A stretch of 13,747 nucleotides of DNA from Deltaproteobacteria bacterium (GTDB lineage: Bacteria > Desulfobacterota > Desulfobacteria > Desulfobacterales > JAFDCJ01). The notes beneath the pieces are model-generated. The model searched no databases, was not told the origin of the DNA, and was given only the letters and a program-made list of their open reading frames with translations. The stretch's first letter is position 1, and every line of letters begins with the position of its first letter. Where the stretch lies: positions 1 through 13,747 of the forward strand of contig JAJRVC010000655.1 in NCBI GenBank assembly GCA_024277475.1, in the 5' to 3' direction. The translations under genes and the position numbers were made by a program. Below are positions 1 to 5,962 of the stretch, piece after piece.

Positions 1-2
1 TC

Positions 3-272
3 CTGCTGGTCAGCCTGGTCATCATCGCGCTAACAGGGGTGCTGCCTGACACGGGCCAAACGTCAGCCTGGGCAGCGGGCATGGCTGCCCAGGTCTCCGA
101 GGCCCCCGAGGCCACCGTCACGCCGTCGCCGACCATCGGCGCCACAATCAACCCGACGGCCACGGCCGAAGCCACCAGGGCCTGGCCGACTGACCTGCCA
201 ACGGCGACTCAAACCCCGCCGGCCACCGCCACATCCCCCATGACCTCACCGATGACCGTCTCACCCTTGTGA
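3..272 (+). CDS. Foreign-looking Pro/Thr-rich protein fragment at window edge (5' partial, probably ends at a chimeric join)
   Basis: The reading frame is open from base 3. It encodes a hydrophobic stretch (LLVSLVIIALTG, a membrane or signal segment), then about 60 residues rich in Ala, Thr and Pro with repeated PTATAEAT / PSPT-type motifs. Such linkers are common in extracytoplasmic proteins of high-GC bacteria such as Chloroflexota. The segment is visibly much richer in GC than the rest of the window. From about base 225 onward the same DNA is well explained by the opposite-strand TAXI receptor, so the last 10-15 residues (SPMTSPMTVSPL) are probably an artefact of reading past a join. No function can be assigned. 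The frame could also be fortuitous in GC-rich DNA, but the low-complexity Thr/Pro composition after a hydrophobic segment argues for a real fragment. Confidence 0.35.
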   Translation: MLVSLVIIALTGVLPDTGQTSAWAAGMAAQVSEAPEATVTPSPTIGATINPTATAEATRAWPTDLPTATQTPPATATSPMTSPMTVSPL

Positions 273-508
273 GCAAGTTTAACATTCTCCACACTGGCGC
301 CGGTGACTTCGGCTACCGCCTTTACGTCTTTTACGTACTTGTTCCAAATTTCAGCCACCCCACCGCCATAGGGATAATAAATGCCGCCGGTACCGCCGGT
401 GCCGATAGAAACAAACTGGGTCCGTGCTATAGCAGGACCGGTGATCAACAGGATGGAACATAATGTCACAATACTTAAAAGAAAAATTTTCGTGCCCAAT
501 TTTCCCAT
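209..508 (-). CDS. TAXI-family TRAP transporter solute-binding receptor, N-terminal fragment (truncated)
   Basis: The 99-residue product has an N-terminal signal peptide (MGKLGTKIFLLSIVTLCSILLITGPAIA) followed by TAXI-family hallmarks: FVSIGTGGTGGIYYPYGGGVAEIW at about residues 32-55 and ASVENVKLAHKGETVIGEVMGDVA at about 71-94. Full receptors of this family are about 310-340 residues, so only the first lobe's start is present. TAXI proteins bind small organic acids in the periplasm and deliver them to a TRAP membrane permease. A strong Shine-Dalgarno (AAAGGAGG) sits a few bases upstream of the ATG at 508, so the start is secure. After residue ~94 the sequence becomes VAGGV-stop and leaves the family pattern where base composition jumps. 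The gene is therefore interrupted at about 225-240 by a chimeric join or rearrangement. It lies 50 bases downstream of the small secreted protein, and I see no terminator between them. Confidence 0.85.
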   Translation of the reverse strand: MGKLGTKIFLLSIVTLCSILLITGPAIARTQFVSIGTGGTGGIYYPYGGGVAEIWNKYVKDVKAVAEVTGASVENVKLAHKGETVIGEVMGDVAVAGGV

Positions 509-558
509 TTTATTATCCTCCTTTGTATCTGAGATTAATTTTTAATAAACCCGGTCAA

Positions 559-981
559 TTATGAGCTCATTGTTTTAACTATCACCAGGATTTTTTTCGA
601 TTCTTTATCCAACCTTATAAAAGGTATTTTGACAGTGGCGGTCTCACCGGGCTTTATTTCCGGCGGTTTTCCTTTGCGTGGGACAAGATGCCCGGCTGCT
701 TTATCCATGTCTTCCAAATAGATATTAATCCGGTATCGCAAGGGTTTATCCGTGGGATTCATAAGCCCGACAGTAAAAATGAGCGCGGGTTGACCGCCAT
801 GTTTCCCCAGCGCGCAGTCGAACTGGGTCAGTTTGACCTCCTTAGTCACTTCCCATGAAATCTCGGCATCACAATTCGTCTTTTCCGGTACACCTTCTTC
901 TGCCCATCCAACAAGCCCAAAGGCCCCCACCAAACACAAAACAAGGGCTGCCATCATGGATGCATTTTTTAATCGTTTCAT
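559..981 (-). CDS. Small secreted protein of unknown function
   Basis: From the ATG at 981 it encodes 140 residues. A frame extending to a TTG at 987 exists, but the AAGGAG site lies 8 bases upstream of the ATG and only about 2 bases from the TTG, so the ATG is the start. The N-terminus is a clear Sec signal peptide: MKRLKNASMMAALVLCLVGAFGLVGWAEE, with probable cleavage after GWA. The mature ~115 residues look like a beta-sandwich: LTQFDCALGKHGGQPALIFTVGLMNPTDKPLRYRINIYLEDMDKAAGHLV then IKPGETATVKIPF. The pattern of substituted polar and hydrophobic residues, with NPTDKPLRY and PGETATVKI, resembles small periplasmic Ig-like domains. Two Cys (C in KTNCDAE and FDCAL) could form a disulfide. I do not recognise a named family. 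Its position just upstream of the TAXI receptor with only 50 bases between suggests co-transcription, but a shared role is unproven. Confidence 0.75.
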   Translation of the reverse strand: MKRLKNASMMAALVLCLVGAFGLVGWAEEGVPEKTNCDAEISWEVTKEVKLTQFDCALGKHGGQPALIFTVGLMNPTDKPLRYRINIYLEDMDKAAGHLVPRKGKPPEIKPGETATVKIPFIRLDKESKKILVIVKTMSS

Positions 982-1217
982 CCTCAAATCTCCTTTTTTA
1001 TTGGGTTAAAGCACTGCTCTCCGACCAAAGATATGAAAAGACCAAGCCCCGTTACCATCAGCACGATACAGGACTTTCGGTATTAGGTAAACCCTTTATG
1101 CCCTTCCAATGGTTATGTAAGAAAATCCGCCGGTTATCCGTTACATTTTTTTAATCGGAATCACTTTCCAATAGCAGGAATTTATTGGAGAAGTCAAGGA
1201 ATAGATGGGGAGAAAGA

Positions 1218-1245
1218 GCATAGAGCGTATGGCGTGGGGCATAGG
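1218..1245. repeat. Four heptamer units, consensus GCRTRGG
   Basis: Four consecutive 7-base units in exact register: GCATAGA, GCGTATG, GCGTGGG, GCATAGG. The units are degenerate but GC-T-G spacing is kept. Confidence 0.6.
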
Positions 1246-1302
1246 ACACAAAATTGGGAAATCGTGGATAGTTGAGAGTTACGGGTTGCGAGAGAGATGG
1301 AA

Positions 1303-1336
1303 GGAGGGAGGGAGGGAGGGAGGGAGGGAGGGAGGG
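1303..1336 (+). repeat. (GGGA)n microsatellite, potential G-quadruplex
   Basis: Eight GGG runs are separated by single A residues from 1306 to 1336, preceded by GGA. Four GGG runs with one-base loops are enough for a very stable parallel G-quadruplex, and there are material for two here. The G-rich strand is the + strand, which is the template (non-mRNA-like) strand for the flanking leftward genes. The repeat number is probably variable between strains because of slippage. Confidence 0.9.
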
Positions 1337-1509
1337 TGCGGGATAATGTACGAAGGACGAAAAGAAGATGAGATGAGGAGGAGAGAAGTCCGGTAGCGCT
1401 GGGTTCAGGGGTTGGGAGTTGTCGGGTTGTAAGTTACGGGTTTCAGCCTCTTAGCTTCCCGGTCTCCTATCTTCTTTTTCCACATTCCGAATGCAATAGT
1501 CTCTCTCCC

Positions 1510-1579
1510 CTGTCATCTGCCCTCAGGCATCTGCCTTCTGACATCCGACTTCTGTCATCTGTCCTCTCCCATCGCCGCC
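1510..1579. repeat. Five degenerate 14-base tandem units overlapping the 3' end of the SppA-like gene
   Basis: The core CATC recurs at 1514, 1528, 1542, 1556 and 1570, an exact 14-base period. Units are CTGTCATCTGCCCT, CAGGCATCTGCCTT, CTGACATCCGACTT, CTGTCATCTGTCCT and CTCCCATCGCCGCC. The consensus is roughly CTGNCATCTGNCTT. The stop codon of the leftward SppA-like gene (1555-1557) lies inside the fourth unit. Confidence 0.8.
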
Positions 1580-2544
1580 GCCGGCCACAAATAATAAAAG
1601 CCGGTACGAATATGGCTCAATGACCCGGGAAGCTTTAGAGAAATGAGTGATACGTCACCGCCGCCATAGTAGGTAGACGTGTTGTAGATGTTGTCGTCCG
1701 GATATTCGGTCCGGCGATAGATCACCACTTTTGCATTCTCCGGAAGCCGGGCCAGCTTTTTTGCCTGGAGAACCGCATTTTGTAAATATCCGATTTCATC
1801 CACCAGACCCAGATCGAGGGCCTCATTGGCCAGATAAACACGCGCGGTGGAAATCTCGGCAATCGTCTCCGGTTTGAGTTTGCGATGTTTTGCCACTAAA
1901 TCGACGAATCTGACACCCAGCCGGTCGGTCAGGTCTTGAAATATTTTTTCCTCTTCTGCAGTCGCCGGTCGGAAAGGGGAGCCTAAATCCTTGTTTACTC
2001 CGGATTTACTTACATCCATGCCAATGCCGATTTTGTGCATGAGACCGGTCACTTTGGGGCGCATGAAAATAACGCCGATGGAGCCGGTAATTGTGGTGGG
2101 ATGTGCCAGAATATAATCGGCCGGAAGGGAAATGTAATATCCTCCCGAGGCGCCCACCCCCATCATGGCAGCCACCACCGTGGCTCCCGTGCGTTCTTTG
2201 AACGCCGAAATTTCGTTATAAAGAACATCGCTGGCAGTCACAGAACCGCCCGGCGAGTCGATTTTTAAAATCACCGCCTTGACGCTTTCATCTTTTTCAG
2301 CCAGCCGGAGCTGAGAGACGACTTCCTGCACCATGCTTGGCCGGGTGCGAATAAATCCATCCTTCGGGTGATTGGTTATGATTCCTCGTACTGGAATGAT
2401 CAGAACTTTCTGATCAGCTTTCCCCTCAAGGGTGAACTCTTTAAGTGGATCGGCCTGGCTCGGAAAAAGCCTTATTGGGGGAAGCGTACAACCGGTAACA
2501 AAAAATACAATAATCAAAAAAGTGGCAAAAAATAATTTTCGCAT
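1555..2544 (-). CDS. sppA: SppA-type signal peptide peptidase, lipoprotein (S49 serine protease)
   Basis: The 329-residue product starts with a lipoprotein signal peptide ending in lipobox VTGC (Cys19), so it is probably anchored to a membrane outside the cytoplasm. The S49 core follows: KVLIIPVRGII (~46-56), VILKIDSPGGSVTASDVLY (~91-109), then GVGASGGYYISLPAD with nucleophile Ser133, and SKSGVNKDLGSPFR with the general-base Lys180. TITGSIGVI (151-159) is the family's typical stretch before the lysine. Both catalytic residues of the Ser/Lys dyad are present, so it should be active in degrading leftover signal peptides or envelope proteins. The length fits short-form (single S49 domain) SppA. 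Start: ATG at 2544 behind AAAGGTG about 8-9 bases upstream. The last residues (MGEDR) are encoded by a degenerate 14-base repeat. It follows the aldolase gene by ~220 bases and is probably a separate unit. Confidence 0.92.
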   Translation of the reverse strand: MRKLFFATFLIIVFFVTGCTLPPIRLFPSQADPLKEFTLEGKADQKVLIIPVRGIITNHPKDGFIRTRPSMVQEVVSQLRLAEKDESVKAVILKIDSPGGSVTASDVLYNEISAFKERTGATVVAAMMGVGASGGYYISLPADYILAHPTTITGSIGVIFMRPKVTGLMHKIGIGMDVSKSGVNKDLGSPFRPATAEEEKIFQDLTDRLGVRFVDLVAKHRKLKPETIAEISTARVYLANEALDLGLVDEIGYLQNAVLQAKKLARLPENAKVVIYRRTEYPDDNIYNTSTYYGGGDVSLISLKLPGSLSHIRTGFYYLWPAAAMGEDR

Positions 2545-2742
2545 ATGTATACACCTTTAATTGAGTTTAGTGCACTGACGTAGATTGCGTTTATCGAATT
2601 GATTGTAATAGTTCAACGGAATATAAGGAAACGTAACGGGTGTGTCAAGCAAGGGAAAGATATACCCTAACATTGCAACGCTTGGATAATTATCAGAAGT
2701 CTGCACTACAAATTGAGCTGCTTCCCGGATATCGCTTTCCCC

Positions 2743-2768
2743 AAATAAAAAGCCGACTGATTTTCAGT
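2743..2768 (-). terminator. Weak intrinsic terminator candidate after the aldolase gene
   Basis: On the minus strand ACTGA-AAA-TCAGT forms a 5-base-pair stem that includes the stop codon, followed a few bases later by CTTTTTATTT. The stem is short and AT-rich, so termination would be inefficient. Confidence 0.3.
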
Positions 2769-3849
2769 TCTCATCATACGCACCCAGCCATCGATCAAGG
2801 TTATTTCTGATAAAGGCATCGTCATTGAGATGGGGGTAAGATGCATAAACTCTATCAATTTGCTCGGCCTGCCCCGGGGATAAAGTTTCATTTTTATCCA
2901 GACACCAGGTTCCCCGAAACAGGCGCTGCCTGCGAAGCACTTCGTGTATGCCGGGGATACATCCCTTATAGTTATTGGCGGCATCAAAAATGACGGCATT
3001 GGCATCGGTTATCTCTTGCGCCAGGCTGAGCATTTGAGGTGGTATCGGCGAGTTAGTCTGGGTTAAGGTCTGTATTTCTTTCAAAAGATCAACCGCATTT
3101 TTGGTCCAAACACTCCAATGACCCAGAAGACCGCCGACGATCCTTACCTTCTTTTCACCGCGTTCAGTTTGAATCCGATACTCCGTCAGAAGGTCAATGA
3201 GGATATTATCATCGTTGCCCGTATACAGTGCAATCTCATCCTCGCGGCCCGCGCTGCAAACGGCACGAATAACATCAAAGGTTTGATAGCGGTTAAACGG
3301 GGCTATCTTTATGGCGAACACATTTTCAATCTCAACAAATTTTCGCCAGAAGGCATAGGGCAGGATCCTCCCCCCGACTGACGGCTGCAAGTAAAATCCG
3401 AAAATAGGCATCACCCCCGCCACTTTTTCACAATGATCGATCAGTGTATGGATATCATCATGGGCAAAAGCGGCCAGGCTAAGCAAACCTGCATGATAGC
3501 CATTTTCAACAGCGAACCTTGCTTCCTGTAGAGCCTGTTCGGTTTTTCCACAGATTCCGGCAACCTTTAAGACATTTACGTTCCGGTTGCAACCATCATC
3601 GATTGTTCTGGAGACAAACCTGAGGACCGGCTTGAATAAATTGATTCCAGGCTCCCGAATTTGAAATTGGGTCGAATGGACACCCACTGCAATACCACCG
3701 ACTTTAGCGTCAATGTAATATTTTGTGAGTGCGCGCTGATGTTTTTCATCAAAACTCCTGTCCGGGTTCAATGCCAGCGGCATGGCCGGAATCACCACGC
3801 CCTTTTTTACATTTTGACGGATAGCCAAAGGAATATCATATATTTTCAT
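2764..3849 (-). CDS. DapA/NAL-superfamily class I aldolase-like protein
   Basis: I place the start at the ATG at 3849, one base after the stop of the upstream epimerase-like gene, giving 361 residues; an ATG at 3864 (MENFK) is also possible. The TIM-barrel pattern of the dihydrodipicolinate synthase/N-acetylneuraminate lyase superfamily is visible: VVIPAMPLALNPDRSFDE (18-35), GGIAVGVHSTQFQIREPG (51-68), and FAIKIAPFNRYQT with Lys181 as the probable Schiff-base lysine. Tyr153 in IFGFYLQPSVGG is the probable catalytic tyrosine. Such enzymes usually condense or cleave pyruvate-type substrates; the substrate here is unknown. The protein is longer than standard DapA (~290-300 residues), with an extra C-terminal ~60 residues. 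The one-base gap to the upstream gene implies translational coupling, so the two products probably act in one pathway. It is not likely to be the housekeeping dapA because the strand motif after the barrel entry differs. Confidence 0.82.
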   Translation of the reverse strand: MKIYDIPLAIRQNVKKGVVIPAMPLALNPDRSFDEKHQRALTKYYIDAKVGGIAVGVHSTQFQIREPGINLFKPVLRFVSRTIDDGCNRNVNVLKVAGICGKTEQALQEARFAVENGYHAGLLSLAAFAHDDIHTLIDHCEKVAGVMPIFGFYLQPSVGGRILPYAFWRKFVEIENVFAIKIAPFNRYQTFDVIRAVCSAGREDEIALYTGNDDNILIDLLTEYRIQTERGEKKVRIVGGLLGHWSVWTKNAVDLLKEIQTLTQTNSPIPPQMLSLAQEITDANAVIFDAANNYKGCIPGIHEVLRRQRLFRGTWCLDKNETLSPGQAEQIDRVYASYPHLNDDAFIRNNLDRWLGAYDEN

Positions 3850-3850
3850 T

Positions 3851-4894
3851 TTAAAATTTTCCATCTCGTACTTCAAAATGAGTCGGTTTATCCAACGATG
3901 GGCCCCCCAACTCAATCCAGTGCGCAACCCATTCTATCATCCGCAGCAGCGGTACGAAAGGATATCCGAAAAGCTTGGCCGCTTTTGAAGCATTGTTCAA
4001 AAGTGCGGTTGAACTTTCTGCGTTGATGAAAGTAACCTCCCTGTCAAATATTCGGGCAAACTGCTTTGCCATATATCTCACCGAAACGGTTTCGGGACCG
4101 GTCATGTTGATAACGTTAGCGGGGGAACTGCAATGCTCTAAACACAGAATTGATTGATTGATGACATCTCCCTGCCAGATGACATTAACATGGCCGGTGC
4201 TCAAGTCAACGGGCCGGCCGGCATAAACCCTGTCCCCGATGTCGCGCAGCACACCATAGCGTAAATCAATGGCATAATTGAGACGAATAATGCATACAGG
4301 GGTTTTATTCAGGTTGCTGAAAAATTCAAATATCCTTTCTCTCCCCAGAGCGGATTGCGCATACTCTCCTTTAGGATTGGTGCGATCATCTTCGGTGGGC
4401 ATGGCGCCGCGAACCGGAGTCATGTCATAGACATTGCCGGTCGAAAATGCAACGATTCTGCTTTCTTTGAAATGATGGGCCACGTTAGCGGGCACAACTG
4501 TATTCATGGCCCATGTGAGATCTTCCGAACCGCCGGTGCCGAATTTTTTACCGGCCATAAAAATAACGTTCCGGGCTTTTGGGAGTTTACCGACCCAATC
4601 ACTTTGTAAAAGATCGCATTTGATTGTTTCGACGCCGAATGACTCCAGTCTTTTTCTGGCATTTTCATCCGAAAATCGCGAAACACCGAAAACCTTATTT
4701 TTCCCCCCGGCCTCAGCGATGGCTTTTATAGCTGCCATTGCCAGTTGAACACCGATTTTGCCGGCGATCCCGAGAATGATGATATCACCTGTGATCTCTT
4801 TCATCATTCGAATAAGATTCGATGATCCCATAGACATAATTTCGTCTAACTGTTTTTCGTTCGTAATTGTTTCGGGCAGATCGTTGGGTGTCAT
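3851..4894 (-). CDS. NAD(P)-binding epimerase/dehydratase-like (extended SDR) with altered active site
   Basis: The 347-residue protein has an N-terminal extension of ~35 residues and then a Rossmann fold: DIIILGIAGKIGVQLA with the GxxGxxG motif at 42-48. VFGVSRF follows at the second strand, then CDLL (93-96) and NVIFMAGKKFG (109-119). The serine/threonine strand is IVAFSTGNVYD (148-157), and the tyrosine is in GEYAQSALGRERIFEFF (Tyr178). In classical extended SDRs this reads YxxxK, but here the lysine position (182) is Ala. The substrate-binding half follows, with RLNYAIDLRYGVLRDIG and NMTGPETVSVRYMA. The fold is secure, but redox chemistry may be altered or absent. AGGA sits about 7 bases before the ATG at 4894. 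It lies 50 bases from the dehydratase gene upstream and one base from the aldolase gene downstream, within one probable operon. Confidence 0.85.
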   Translation of the reverse strand: MTPNDLPETITNEKQLDEIMSMGSSNLIRMMKEITGDIIILGIAGKIGVQLAMAAIKAIAEAGGKNKVFGVSRFSDENARKRLESFGVETIKCDLLQSDWVGKLPKARNVIFMAGKKFGTGGSEDLTWAMNTVVPANVAHHFKESRIVAFSTGNVYDMTPVRGAMPTEDDRTNPKGEYAQSALGRERIFEFFSNLNKTPVCIIRLNYAIDLRYGVLRDIGDRVYAGRPVDLSTGHVNVIWQGDVINQSILCLEHCSSPANVINMTGPETVSVRYMAKQFARIFDREVTFINAESSTALLNNASKAAKLFGYPFVPLLRMIEWVAHWIELGGPSLDKPTHFEVRDGKF

Positions 4895-4944
4895 TTTTTT
4901 CCTAAATTATTTATCAGTAAATTAATGAATATATTTCGCGATGA

Positions 4945-5385
4945 TTATTCTTCGGCCGGAGTTGCAAGGAAAATCTGCAGTATAATTTCACCGATTATCG
5001 TTTCCTCGATGCGGGCGGTTGCGCCAATTTCCTTGTAATTTTCGATTACCAGACGATTTTCCGAACGGATGGTAATACAGGTATCGAGGGGGATTTTATC
5101 AATGCAAAAGTGAGCTTTCTTGATTCCTACCAACCAGCCTCCGGCTTTTCCTTTCGGTTCGGCGGTTTTCATCTTTTCATTCCAGCCGATGCAAACCCCT
5201 GCGGTCTGGGCCGCCAGTTCAATGAGTACGATGGTGCTCACGGCGTCGCCCGATAAAAACGGCCAGCTGTCCTTTACCGTCGCCCGGGTGACGGCATGTT
5301 CCTGATCAACAGAGATGATGGTGTCGATCAATTTCAGTCCCTCGCGGTGGGGAATCAGATCTTCAATATCTTCTATAATATTCAT
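4945..5385 (-). CDS. Hotdog-fold FabZ/ApeP-like 3-hydroxyacyl-ACP dehydratase
   Basis: The 146-residue protein begins IEDLIPHREGLKLIDTIISV. PHR with His13 matches the catalytic histidine block of FabZ-type dehydratases. STIVLIELAAQTAGVCIGWNEK (50-71) carries Glu56 and Gln60, matching the catalytic Glu on the hotdog central helix (E-x-x-A-Q). The remainder, GGWLVGIKKAHFCIDKIPLDTCITI, is the usual beta-sheet. The divergent WPFLSGDAVSTI in place of FabZ's HFPGxPVxPG is like the ApeP dehydratases of aryl-polyene clusters, which act on ACP-bound intermediates in the cytoplasm. It would remove water from 3-hydroxyacyl-ACP made by the ketosynthase encoded further right, but that link is inference because the genes are split by a divergent pair. 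Only weak SD (TAAGAA) precedes the ATG at 5385. It is the first gene of a leftward run. Confidence 0.82.
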   Translation of the reverse strand: MNIIEDIEDLIPHREGLKLIDTIISVDQEHAVTRATVKDSWPFLSGDAVSTIVLIELAAQTAGVCIGWNEKMKTAEPKGKAGGWLVGIKKAHFCIDKIPLDTCITIRSENRLVIENYKEIGATARIEETIIGEIILQIFLATPAEE

Positions 5386-5432
5386 TTCTTAGAAGTGTAA
5401 TAATCCTTAAAGGCACCCTCGCCTGGATTTTT

Positions 5433-5441
5433 AGTATAACA
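5433..5441 (-). promoter_or_regulatory. Extended -10 promoter candidate for the dehydratase operon
   Basis: On the minus strand the sequence TGTTATACT matches an extended -10 element (TGnTATAAT with one mismatch). It lies ~48-56 bases upstream of the ATG at 5385. No good -35 is present at 17-18 bases, as expected for extended -10 promoters. Confidence 0.45.
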
Positions 5442-5449
5442 AATGTTGT
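5439..5449. promoter_or_regulatory. Operator-like palindrome overlapping the promoter
   Basis: ACAA-ATG-TTGT is an inverted repeat whose left arm overlaps the extended -10 element of the leftward operon. A related sequence, ACAACAATTTG, occurs at 5484-5494 and resembles its reverse complement with one extra base. It sits in the divergent region before a gene encoding a HTH-like protein, so self- or operon-regulation is possible but unproven. Confidence 0.25.
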
Positions 5450-5553
5450 AATTTAAAATAATTCAAGGTATTGAAGACTCTCTACAACAATTTGGGGGGG
5501 CTGTAAAGCCTGCAGTTCTCCCTTGGTGCTGATACTAATGATGAGCTAACGCC

Positions 5554-5961
5554 GTGAAAGTCAAGGAAATACCCCAGGATGATATCAAAACCTTCAAAGG
5601 TTTTGGAACCAAGACGCTGTATGCCGTAAATGAAAACGGCCAGTACACCAGGATCCCTACCAGCGGATGGGAGGTGGAAGAGGTGGTGCTGCGCGATGTG
5701 GTCGATGATTTTGCAAAATTGGCGCAAGAAGCAAAAATCCGGGCAATCAGGGGGGAAACATCGCCCATCGAATATTTCATGAACAAATATTACATGGACC
5801 TGCCCGCCCTGGCCCGGGGAATCGGCCTTGCCAAATGGAGGGTCAAACGTCATTTTAATCCAAATATATTCAATAAGTTAAACCAAAAAATACTTCAGCG
5901 TTATGCAGACTTCTTTAACATTGATGTCCACACGCTAATAAATATCAAGGAGAATTTCTGA
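5554..5961 (+). CDS. Small HTH-like protein paired with the BtrH-like gene
   Basis: The 135-residue protein starts with GTG; an in-frame TGA four codons upstream rules out a longer form, and a weak GATGAG lies ~8 bases before. The N-terminal ~65 residues (KTFKGFGTKTLYAVNENGQYTRIPTSGWEVEEVVLRDVV) are of unknown fold; the word GWEVEEVVLRDVV suggests an interaction element. The C-terminal half (~78-125) reads YYMDLPALARGIGLAKWRVKRHFNPNIFNKLNQKILQRYADFFNI. This has the rhythm of a Cro/cI-type helix-turn-helix (LARGIGLAKWRVKRHF as the HTH pair). Its stop and the following TTG start are one base apart, so it is translated together with the BtrH-like gene. It may be a DNA-binding regulator or a partner protein. 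I do not recognise a named family. Confidence 0.75.
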   Translation: MKVKEIPQDDIKTFKGFGTKTLYAVNENGQYTRIPTSGWEVEEVVLRDVVDDFAKLAQEAKIRAIRGETSPIEYFMNKYYMDLPALARGIGLAKWRVKRHFNPNIFNKLNQKILQRYADFFNIDVHTLINIKENF

Positions 5962-5962
5962 C

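Larger units (their letters stand above)
982..1554. other. Gene-free region with several degenerate tandem repeats
   Basis: I see no credible gene in these ~570 bases. The right part (about 1200-1554) is low-complexity DNA with period-7, period-4 and period-14 repeats, each listed separately, plus an 11-base direct repeat (AGTTACGGGTT) at 1277-1287 and 1432-1442. The left part (982-1190) should contain the promoter of the leftward small secreted protein gene, but I could not identify convincing -35/-10 boxes. This kind of decayed repetitive spacer is common in large deltaproteobacterial genomes. Confidence 0.7.

Noticed and set aside
982..987. TTG start for the small secreted protein (two residues longer)
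   Set aside because: The AAGGAG site is only about 2 bases from that TTG but 8 bases from the ATG at 981.
1205..1396. Open frame on + rich in Gly, Arg and Glu (GGREGGREGG)
   Set aside because: It is created by the (GGGA)n microsatellite and degenerate repeats; no SD, no family resemblance, and composition is that of repeat DNA.
1510..1579. CRISPR-like array
   Set aside because: Units are only 14 bases, degenerate, and contiguous without spacers; no cas genes are present.
2706..3005. Second leftward open frame overlapping the aldolase gene end
   Set aside because: It lies in another frame of the aldolase coding region and has no recognisable pattern; the aldolase frame has the catalytic motifs.
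5482..5853. Long leftward open frame opposite the HTH-like gene
   Set aside because: It is antisense to a protein with SD-linked downstream coupling, is rich in Cys/Phe/His in an implausible pattern, and has no family match.
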